In this document: positions 1 to 6,349 of the stretch, one piece after another
Numbering within the stretch: the first letter of the stretch is position 1
How the letters are laid out: every line of letters begins with the position of its first letter
NCBI GenBank assembly: GCA_026391115.1
Contig: JAPLER010000316.1
Location: 1-6,740, forward strand
Origin: Bacteroidota bacterium
GTDB lineage: Bacteria; Bacteroidota; Bacteroidia; Chitinophagales; Chitinophagaceae
Length of the DNA stretch: 6,740 nt
Reading direction: 5' to 3'
Program-made: the position numbers and the translations under genes
The notes under the pieces: generated by a model
The model's input: only the letters and a program-made list of their open reading frames with translations
Databases searched by the model: none
What the model was told of the DNA's origin: nothing

Positions 1-1552
1 AAAATTCATCAGAAATAAAGTAGTCATGCGTTTCTAAATGCTTTTCATCAATGTATCTTACGTAATCAAGTTTGTTTTCTATAACAATTGTAGCATCATT
101 ACTATATTGCAAAATATTATTGTAAACAGCCTTTGGTTCAACTCTTTTGTTCAGTGCAATTACATTTATATGTGGTATTGAAAAAAATAGTCTTTCCACA
201 CTTTGCGAGTGAGTTGGGCCATAACCTCTTTTGCCTCCCATAGGTGTTCTTAGTACAAATGGCAAGTCTAGTTTTACCCCATACATGCATTGTATTTTTG
301 ATGCTTGTTGTAATATCTGATCAACAACAAGCGTCGTGAAATCACCAAACATTATTTCAATTAAAGACTTCATACCGCCCAACGCAATTCCAATTCCAAT
401 TCCAGTAATACCCGCTTCGCTGATAGGACTATTATAAATGTTAGAAGGAAATAAATTACTCAAATCTTTGGTTACTTTAAAAGCTCCACCATACTGCTTA
501 GGATTAAATTGATTATTGTTTTCAATGTCTTCGCCAAAGAGTACTATTGACTTGTCTTTTTCTAAGTTATGTTTAAAGGAAGAATAAATACTTTCATTTA
601 CTCTAACATTAGGATTGTTTTTATTAAGAGCTGAGTAATTAACGGCTTGGTCTTTTATTAGTTTAACTGATGTGGATTTAATAAAAGTTTCATCTTTTTC
701 AACATACAGTTGTAATAAATCTAAAAAACTGTTTGCTTCTGTATTCAGCTTATTATATTCAGTTTCATTATTCCTTTCAAAAACATTTATTGGATCAATA
801 CTTTTATAGTGCTCAATTTCATCCGTGTTTCTGTTATCATCACCTTTAGAATGAGAATTTAATCTGTAACATTCTACTTCAATAAAAGTTGGACTACAAT
901 TTCTGGTATTCTCAACAGCTTTTTTAAAAGTTGAATCCAAATGTTGTAAATCATAAATTGATGCGTTGTAATAATCAACACCAAATCCTTCTATTCTTGA
1001 CTGAAGTGAGCCTTTGAGTATTTGTTTAAAACTTGTAGATTGTGCATATTTGTTATTCTCTAGTACAAATAAAATTGGTGCTTTATATATAGCAGCAAGA
1101 TTAATGGCTTCATATAGAGTACCTTCTCCCAAAGTTCCATCCCCAATAAAAATGACAGAAATGTTTTTGGCATCAGCATTTTTAAGTTTGCTTGCAAGTG
1201 CAAAACCAACCGCAACTGGTGCAAAGCCGCCCTGAATTCCATTTGAATAAAATCCCTTATTGTAAAGATGCTGGCTGCCTCCATAACCTTTTGAACAACC
1301 AGTTATTTTTCCCATTACCTCGGCTAGCAAACCTCTGTAGTCATTTGTTTTTAAAAGATAGTGTCCATGACCTCTGTGATTAGAGAAATAGGTATCGTTA
1401 TCTGTAATGTATTGAGATAAAATTGCTGGAGTAATTTCTTGTCCAACACAAGTATGTACAGTGCCATTTAGTTTACCTTCTGAAAAAAGCTTTAAAAGAA
1501 GCGTTTCAAAGGCTCTCACATAAATTGCTTTTTTAAATATTTCTAAGTTCAT
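1..1552 (-). CDS. Fused alpha/beta 2-oxo acid dehydrogenase E1-like protein, thiamine diphosphate dependent (3' end beyond window)
   Basis: My own translation from the ATG at 1552-1550 stays open for 517 codons to the left edge. The first half matches the E1 alpha family: GQE near residue 37-39, HRGHGH at 59-64, and the thiamine diphosphate/Mg motif GDG at 137-139 followed 26 residues later by NN at 166-167. YRLNSHSKGDD at 229-239 resembles the E1 alpha loop. After a linker (about 245-310) the second half matches E1 beta: FGED at 339-342, SPISEAG at 375-381, DQILQQASK at 411-419 and RTPMGGKRGYGPTHSQS at 435-451. Known members decarboxylate pyruvate, acetoin or branched-chain 2-oxo acids and pass the acyl group to a lipoyl E2; fused forms run to roughly 650-700 residues, so about three quarters is visible. 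No E2 or E3 is in the window. Its place at the end of a glycan operon suggests a role in a sugar or acyl precursor, which is inference. The family call is firm and the substrate is unknown. Confidence 0.9.
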   Translation of the reverse strand, partial: MNLEIFKKAIYVRAFETLLLKLFSEGKLNGTVHTCVGQEITPAILSQYITDNDTYFSNHRGHGHYLLKTNDYRGLLAEVMGKITGCSKGYGGSQHLYNKGFYSNGIQGGFAPVAVGFALASKLKNADAKNISVIFIGDGTLGEGTLYEAINLAAIYKAPILFVLENNKYAQSTSFKQILKGSLQSRIEGFGVDYYNASIYDLQHLDSTFKKAVENTRNCSPTFIEVECYRLNSHSKGDDNRNTDEIEHYKSIDPINVFERNNETEYNKLNTEANSFLDLLQLYVEKDETFIKSTSVKLIKDQAVNYSALNKNNPNVRVNESIYSSFKHNLEKDKSIVLFGEDIENNNQFNPKQYGGAFKVTKDLSNLFPSNIYNSPISEAGITGIGIGIALGGMKSLIEIMFGDFTTLVVDQILQQASKIQCMYGVKLDLPFVLRTPMGGKRGYGPTHSQSVERLFFSIPHINVIALNKRVEPKAVYNNILQYSNDATIVIENKLDYVRYIDEKHLETHDYFISDEF

Positions 1553-1576
1553 CTATATTAAATAAAAAGTAATGTA

Positions 1577-1738
1577 TTATTGTTTTTGATAAGTCCATTT
1601 AGCGTTTTCTTTTATAAATCCGTGTGCAGACCCCCACGGGTAAATAGAGTCTAGATTTACTCCAAATTTAGAAACTGAAAACGATGATATATTTTCAACA
1701 AAATCTACAGGAGAACCTGTTTTAGTTGTGCTTTTGTG
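1577..1738 (-). pseudogene. Orphan 3' tail of an unidentified protein gene
   Basis: Between the broken aminotransferase and the E1 gene one minus-strand frame is open for 53 codons, from just after a TAG at 1741-1739 to a TAA at 1579-1577. It has no ATG or other obvious start. Its translation looks like real protein rather than noise: mixed polar and hydrophobic residues, three aromatic-rich patches and a motif YPWGSAHGFIKENAKW near its end, followed by a natural stop 24 bases before the E1 start. It is in a different frame from the aminotransferase fragment and does not look like the C-terminus of that family. I read it as the tail of another gene whose front was removed by a deletion that joined it to the aminotransferase fragment. 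The pattern of small residues, Trp, Gly and His followed by an aromatic weakly recalls the C-terminus of DUF5672-type glycosyltransferases; that match is a guess from memory. Confidence 0.5.
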
Positions 1739-1745
1739 CTATAGG

Positions 1746-2161
1746 TTATATTAACTCTACATTGCAAGGAATGCCATAAACTTGTGTTGCAAGTATAGCT
1801 GATGTTCTACGCGTAATTGCTGATTCAATTTTAGTAGCATCTATGGTAAGATTTGTAGGGTTAATATCTACAAAAACAGGTTCGCAATTTCCCCAAACTA
1901 TTGATGAAGTTTAGTAACATAGCTAAACGAGGTTGTAATAATTTCGCCTTTTAGTTCTAATGCTTTAATTGCAATTTGTATAGCTATGGTTCCATTATTC
2001 AAAAAATAGAAATGTGGAACATCGAGATATTTTTTTAGCTTTTGCTCAAGGTCATTAACCAATGGACCATGATTGGTTAAATGTGCTCTTTGACAAATGC
2101 CATCAAGTATTTGTTTATATTCTTCAATTGGTGGAAGAAAAGATTTTGTAACGTTAATCAT
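1746..2161 (-). pseudogene. DegT/DnrJ/EryC1/StrS-family PLP aminotransferase, frameshifted and truncated
   Basis: The ATG at 2161-2159 opens an 87-codon frame that begins like a sugar nucleotide aminotransferase: LTNHGPLVNDLE at 28-39, NNGTIAIQIA at 55-64 (the Gly-Thr that holds the PLP phosphate in this family) and TTSFSYV at 76-82. It then runs into TAG at 1900-1898. The same protein resumes in another minus frame from about 1910 with TSSIVWGNCEPVFVDINP and continues through ILATQVYGIPCNVE to a TAA at 1748-1746. Loss of one base near 1910-1915 explains the shift. Together the two pieces cover about 138 residues of a family that is normally 360-380 long; the catalytic lysine region and the whole C-terminal domain are missing. 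The intact enzyme would have transferred an amino group to a keto sugar nucleotide for amino sugar synthesis. As it stands it cannot be active. Confidence 0.87.
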
Positions 2162-2199
2162 TGTATTTAAAAATCGTAAGTAACATTGTGATTGTTATT

Positions 2200-3393
2200 T
2201 TATGCAAAAACTTTATTATATACACTCACTAAATTTTCTAAGTATTTTTCTTTTGAATATTTAGAAACTATCGATTGATGCATAATGTTTTCATCAAACA
2301 TAATTTCCTTTGTATAAATTTTATTGATGTATTCAGCAATTTTTTTATAGTCTTCCATTTCTACAAGTAATCCATTTTCATAGTCTGTAACAAAGTCTCT
2401 TGCTGCTCCATTATCAACTACAATAGTTGGAATTCCCATTGCAATGGCTTCGGCAACTGTAATTCCAAATGTTTCATAAAAACTAGTTGAAATATATAAA
2501 TTAGTACTAGCTAATTGTTTTGCAACTTCGTAGTTACTTATGTTGCAAATTATTTCAATATGATTATTTAATCCTAAACTATTTATTTCTTGCTTTATTA
2601 AATCAATAGCTGAATTTTGTTTTACATCAGATATAATTAGTGAAATATGTATGGGTTGAACTACTTGATAATTATTAAAAAAATAACTAATACTTTTTAA
2701 AAATGTTGGTATATCTTTTATTTTAAAAGGTCTTGTTATTTGAGTTATTTTAAAAATTTGGCTTTTGTCTTTGATTTTTTCTTTTGGATTAAAAATTTCG
2801 GTATTTATATAATTGCCTATTACTACTGGTTTGTTCTTTAAAGTAAGTAGTGATTCATAAATTCTTTTATCTTGATACCCAACTGTAATTAATTGATTGG
2901 TTTTAGATATTGTTTCTTTAATAAGTTTATGAACAAATTGACTTGCCTTGTAAAATGCAAATGGGCTATGACTTGTAAGTACGTAAGGTATTTTTGTTAT
3001 GATAGAAATTTTATTAGCAACTACACCTGCAATCCATGGGTCGTGAGCATGTATGATATCTGGTTTCCACGATAAAATTAGTTCTTTTAGTTTGCTTACA
3101 TATCTATACATCAAAATGCTAAAACGCAATTTGTCATATAAAAAAACATAATCATCTATACCAAAGTTTATAACGTCTAAACTTTTTGAAATGCTTTGAT
3201 TATACTTTGTGTTTTGTGAAAATGAAAAATCTTGTATAATTTTTTTTCTTCCAATGGGTTTTGAATTGCATACTACAACTTTTACCTCAAATTTTTCGCT
3301 TAATAGCTCGGCTTGCTGCTTTATAAAAACACCAAGTTGTGGCATTTCTGTTGTTGGATACCAAGAAGTAAGTAATAAGATTCTTTGTAGCAT
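2200..3393 (-). CDS. GT4-family glycosyltransferase (first of two paralogues)
   Basis: A complete 397-residue protein of normal GT4 length with the two-domain GT-B layout. The N-terminal half starts with ILLLTSWYPT at 5-14, a typical first strand for sugar-acceptor binding, and has WKPDIIHAHDP at 109-119. The C-terminal nucleotide-sugar domain carries R221 and K226 (the R-x4-K pair that contacts the donor diphosphate in GT4 enzymes), the E-x7-E pair E307/E315 in ETFGITVAE, and NGLLVEM at 340-346. No signal peptide or membrane segment is seen, so it should work at the cytoplasmic face of the membrane on a lipid-linked glycan. It starts 14 bases after the preceding GT2 gene and is very probably cotranscribed with it. 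It closely resembles the protein at 4239-5462 along its full length. Donor and acceptor sugars cannot be told from sequence. No Shine-Dalgarno motif precedes the ATG. Confidence 0.93.
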   Translation of the reverse strand: MLQRILLLTSWYPTTEMPQLGVFIKQQAELLSEKFEVKVVVCNSKPIGRKKIIQDFSFSQNTKYNQSISKSLDVINFGIDDYVFLYDKLRFSILMYRYVSKLKELILSWKPDIIHAHDPWIAGVVANKISIITKIPYVLTSHSPFAFYKASQFVHKLIKETISKTNQLITVGYQDKRIYESLLTLKNKPVVIGNYINTEIFNPKEKIKDKSQIFKITQITRPFKIKDIPTFLKSISYFFNNYQVVQPIHISLIISDVKQNSAIDLIKQEINSLGLNNHIEIICNISNYEVAKQLASTNLYISTSFYETFGITVAEAIAMGIPTIVVDNGAARDFVTDYENGLLVEMEDYKKIAEYINKIYTKEIMFDENIMHQSIVSKYSKEKYLENLVSVYNKVFA

Positions 3394-3407
3394 TTTAGCT
3401 AACTAAT

Positions 3408-4220
3408 TTAGCTTAGTTTTTTGAAAATATTTTTTATACTAAGAAGTTTTACATAGACTTTATAACAAATAGTATTTCTCCAAAAAAGATGAAATGCTCT
3501 AAGTTTTTTATATTCATTGATCAAACCATTATACTCAGGCAAGAGATTGGCAAACACAGTTTCTCTCTCTGCTAATCTTAGTTTGTCAAATTCTTTATTT
3601 ACACTTATACCACCATCCTGATAAATAGTGACAATATTGGGAATATTCTTATACTTTATTTTATTAATTAATATTGCTTTAATAAAAAACTCCCAATCAG
3701 ATACAATTTTATTTTGCTCGTTATAAAAACCATAAGTTGTGAATAATTGTCTTTTAATTGCACTTGCACCGTGTGCAATTGAACTATCAATAAAATTGAA
3801 AATACTTAATTGTGTACTAAATATATATTCTTTTTTTTTTTTTTCTAATTGGATATTTCCAAAATAAAGTTCAAGGTCATCTTGCATATTGTTTTCAAAT
3901 AATTCTAAAACGTTGTTATTTAAAAAATAATCCCCACTGTTTAAAAAGATGCAATATTTACCTATAGCTTTTTTAATTCCCTTGTTCATTGCATTGTAAA
4001 TACCGGTGTCTTCTTCGCTTATCCAAAAACTAATTTTGCCTTCATAACTTTTTATAATGTTGTTGCTGTCGTCTTTACTTGCACCATCAATTACGATATA
4101 TTCAAAGTTTTTATTTGTTTGCGATATTACACTTTCAATAGTTTTTTTTAAACCAATAGCGTTATTCCTGTTAACAGTAATTATTGAAAAGTAAATGTTA
4201 TTTTCTGGTTTTATATCCAT
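3408..4220 (-). CDS. GT2-family glycosyltransferase with an A14 tract in the coding strand
   Basis: A 270-residue protein with the GT-A fold signature of family 2, of the small WfgS/WcaA-like type seen in O-antigen and capsule loci. FSIITVNRN at 11-19 is the first strand. D45 in IDGASKDD and the metal-site triplet SGD at 95-97 are the donor-binding residues. SEEDTGIYNAMNKGI at 68-82 is a hallmark of this subfamily, and SDWEFF at 174-179 holds the likely catalytic acidic residues. No membrane helix is evident. Residues K127-K130 are encoded within a run of 14 A, between the donor site and the acceptor part; adding or losing one A brings a stop within a few codons. It lies between the two GT4 paralogues, 18 bases after one and 14 before the other, in the same operon. 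It is intact as given. The family is firm and the sugar specificity unknown. Confidence 0.93.
   Translation of the reverse strand: MDIKPENNIYFSIITVNRNNAIGLKKTIESVISQTNKNFEYIVIDGASKDDSNNIIKSYEGKISFWISEEDTGIYNAMNKGIKKAIGKYCIFLNSGDYFLNNNVLELFENNMQDDLELYFGNIQLEKKKKEYIFSTQLSIFNFIDSSIAHGASAIKRQLFTTYGFYNEQNKIVSDWEFFIKAILINKIKYKNIPNIVTIYQDGGISVNKEFDKLRLAERETVFANLLPEYNGLINEYKKLRAFHLFWRNTICYKVYVKLLSIKNIFKKLS
3831..3844 (-). repeat. Homopolymer tract, 14 A on the coding strand, inside the GT2 gene
   Basis: Fourteen consecutive T on the plus strand read as A14 in the gene at 3408-4220. They supply the last two bases of E126 and all of K127-K130. The next longest runs I find in the window are about 8 to 9 bases, so this one stands out even in such AT-rich DNA. 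One A fewer leads to TAA after about eight codons (NIYLVHN then stop); one A more leads to TAG after about four. Either change would leave a protein of roughly 135 residues lacking the acceptor half. Confidence 0.95.
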
Positions 4221-4238
4221 TAAAGCTACTTTCTTTAT

Positions 4239-5462
4239 TTACGAGTAAGTTGCTTTTTTAGAACTTAAAACATTACTGTAAATTGTCATTAGTTTCTCTA
4301 AATATACGTCTTTCGAAAATTTTGCTGCAATAGAATTGTGCATCTTTTTTTCATCAAAAACAATTTCTTTTGTTTCTATTTTATTAACATAATTTGCTAT
4401 TGATTCATAATCGCCCATTTCTACAATTAGACCATTTTCTTTATGACTTACAAAATCCCTAACTGCACCATTATCAACTGCAATAGTTGGTATACCGGCA
4501 GAGATAGCCTCAGCAACAGCAATTCCAAAGGTTTCGTAGTAGCTTGTTGAGATGAAAACATCAGAATCTAACATTTCGTTTGCAATAACAGTATGGTATT
4601 TAACATTTGACAATATTCTTGTAATATTTTTTAAACCCAAGCTTTCAATATCAATATACATTTCTTTGAAGCTATATCCATCCATTACTTCAGAAACGAT
4701 CAATAAGACTTCTATATTTTTTTTTGAAACATCATAATTTTCGATATAATAATTTATTGCCCTTAAGAATGTAGGAATATCTTTTCGCAAAGAGGTACTT
4801 GATATGTTTATAATTTTAAATTTACTTTTTTCATTTTTAATCTTTTTTATAGGATTAAAAGTCCCAGTATCTACAACGTTTCCAAGTGTTATTGTCTTAA
4901 ATTTTGTATTTATTAAAGAATCTAAAATCCTTTTATCTTGATTTCCAACAGTAAGTAGCTTATCTGCTTTAATAAAAGAATTTAGTACCAATTTATTGAT
5001 ATAACAAGATCGAGTGTTAATAAACAATGGGTTATGACTGGTTAATACAAAGGGTATATTACTGTAACTAGAAATATAATTAGCCAAAACGCCAGCCAAC
5101 AGTGGGTCGTGGGCATGTATAATATCTGGTTTCCAATTAGCAAATAATCTTTTCAAATAAAATAAATAGCTTGAAAAGATTATTTTATACCTTGTTTCTT
5201 CGCCTAAAAAAACATACTCTTTAACATTATATTCTAGTAATTCTAAATTTTTATCAACAATAAAAATTGAATTTTCTATTTTTTTTGGTGCAACAAAAAA
5301 ATCTTTAATAAAACCTTTTCGACCAACAATTATAGGATTACAAACCAATACTTTTACATCGTATTTTTGGGTTAACAATGCTGCTTGTTGATGTATAAAT
5401 ATACCAGATTGTGGTTTTTCTATTGTAGGATACCACGAAGCAATTAGTAGAATTTTTTTCAT
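4239..5462 (-). CDS. GT4-family glycosyltransferase (second of two paralogues)
   Basis: A complete 407-residue protein that aligns end to end with the one at 2200-3393; by eye nearly half of the residues are identical, highest around the start (ASWYPT at 8-13), WKPDIIHAHDP at 110-120, TSYYETFGIAVAEA at 306-319 and the NGL block at 343-345. The E-x7-E pair is E310/E318. The donor-binding R-x4-K pair is incomplete: the lysine K227 is present, but the arginine position holds S222. No signal peptide or membrane segment is seen. The gene begins 12 bases after the broken GT2 gene and ends 18 bases before the next GT2, which places it within one operon. It probably adds one sugar to a lipid-linked repeat unit in the cytoplasm; the paralogue would then add a related sugar or form a similar linkage. 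Whether the missing arginine changes or reduces activity cannot be judged here. Confidence 0.92.
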   Translation of the reverse strand: MKKILLIASWYPTIEKPQSGIFIHQQAALLTQKYDVKVLVCNPIIVGRKGFIKDFFVAPKKIENSIFIVDKNLELLEYNVKEYVFLGEETRYKIIFSSYLFYLKRLFANWKPDIIHAHDPLLAGVLANYISSYSNIPFVLTSHNPLFINTRSCYINKLVLNSFIKADKLLTVGNQDKRILDSLINTKFKTITLGNVVDTGTFNPIKKIKNEKSKFKIINISSTSLRKDIPTFLRAINYYIENYDVSKKNIEVLLIVSEVMDGYSFKEMYIDIESLGLKNITRILSNVKYHTVIANEMLDSDVFISTSYYETFGIAVAEAISAGIPTIAVDNGAVRDFVSHKENGLIVEMGDYESIANYVNKIETKEIVFDEKKMHNSIAAKFSKDVYLEKLMTIYSNVLSSKKATYS

Positions 5463-5474
5463 TATACTATTATG

Positions 5475-6338
5475 TTACTTTGCAATTTTTTTTGTGGTTG
5501 AAGTAAGTTTATATTTAAATATCAACTTAGGATAAGATAATGGATGCTTTAACCAAATAAATAAAGGATACAAAGATTTATATGCCCAAGATGCTCTTAA
5601 CGATAAGCCAAAACTTTTGCTTGTGAATTTATATTTTATTACTGGCAACATAGATTTATAAATTATTTTTTTGCTAACCAATGAACCAAATGTTTTTTTT
5701 AAAAATTGCTCAGCTTGATTCCAATATACATCATCAAATTGAGAACTGCTAAAACCTGTAGATGTATAAAATGCTATCGTTTCATCTATAAACAACCAAA
5801 TATATTTTTTGTTGGCAAATGAAATTTTATTCAAATAAATATCTGCATTTACTTTCATTGTAATATTATAACAGCCGAGTTCTTACAATAAACTTTTTTT
5901 GTAAAAAATTGATTGGTGACAAATATTTTCTACACACATTCTTTTATCATCAAAAGTACCACCAAATACCTTATTGTAATGCTCTATAAAAACATTACCA
6001 TAAACTACATCGCAATTATTTTTTTCAATTGTTTGTGCAACTTTTTCTAAAACGGTATTGCTATATAAATAATCATCGCTACCCAAAAAATATAGCCATT
6101 CATTTTTTGCTAATGCAATGCCTTTGTTCATTGCATCGTAAATGCCTTTGTCTTTTTCCGAGATAAAACTAATCTTGCATTTCGTTGCATATTGTTTAGC
6201 CAATTCAATTGTGCCGTCCTTTGATTCACCATCAACAATAACAACCTCGTAATTTGCATAAGTTTGAAACACAATGCTATCAAGCGTTGTTGCTAATGTT
6301 TTTGTGGAGTTATATGTTGGGATGATGATAGAAAACAT
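5475..6338 (-). pseudogene. GT2-family glycosyltransferase split by an in-frame TAA stop
   Basis: From the ATG at 6338-6336 a GT2 protein reads FSIIIPTYNS at 2-11, D36 in VDGESKDG, SEKDKGIYDAMNKGI at 60-74 and the metal site GSDD at 86-89, then reaches NICHQSIFYKKSLL and a TAA at 5885-5883 (codon 152). Past this single stop the same frame carries on without a break, ELGCYNITMKVNAD and then DETIAFYTSTGFSSSQFDD, to TAA at 5477-5475. This is exactly how the small GT2 family continues after its HQ-x-x-FY motif, so the two halves are one 286-residue enzyme with a nonsense codon. The likely ancestral codon was AAA, GAA or CAA. The ATG at 5858-5856 falls inside the family domain and is not a true start. 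The front half alone would keep the donor site but lose the acceptor part, and is probably inactive. Suppression, or a sequence error at one base, would restore it. Confidence 0.88.
5883..5885 (-). other. Premature in-frame ochre codon (TAA) in the GT2 gene
   Basis: This one codon separates FYKKSLL from ELGCYNIT, which are in the same frame and continuous by homology. No base is gained or lost, so it is a point change and not a slip. TAA also ends both GT4 genes and the other GT2 gene, so a reassigned stop codon is not a sensible explanation. Confidence 0.85.
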
Positions 6339-6349
6339 TGCAGTGTAAT

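Noticed and set aside
1014..1383. Short open frames on the plus strand (1014-1235, 1192-1383) and on the minus strand (1060-1284)
   Set aside because: They lie inside the E1 gene in other frames, and their translations are rich in Leu/Ser/Cys without any family likeness.
1630..1641. Small inverted repeat ACCC-CCAC-GGGT, a possible hairpin before the E1 gene
   Set aside because: The stem is only four base pairs with no T run after it, and it falls within the coding-like tail at 1577-1738.
2162..2199. Possible promoter or regulatory site in the gap between the first GT4 gene and the aminotransferase remnant
   Set aside because: At 38 bases it is the longest clear gap, but it is simply AT-rich, with no inverted repeat or recognisable promoter pair.
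2893..3406. Plus-strand open frames 2893-3075 and 3209-3406
   Set aside because: They are antisense to a well-supported GT4 gene and show no protein character of their own.
3831..3844. The T run as part of a transcription terminator
   Set aside because: I see no GC-rich hairpin next to it, and it lies in the middle of an intact coding frame.
4552..4737. Plus-strand open frame of 61 codons
   Set aside because: It is antisense to the second GT4 gene, low-complexity Ser/Ile/Phe, and typical of the shadow of a conserved coding region.
5475..5858. A separate small gene of 127 codons starting at the ATG at 5858
   Set aside because: Its frame and content continue the GT2 protein upstream across one TAA codon; the ATG lies within the conserved domain.
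5883..5885. Stop codon reassignment (TAA read as an amino acid)
   Set aside because: TAA closes both GT4 genes and the other GT2 gene at the expected family length with short gaps to the next gene.
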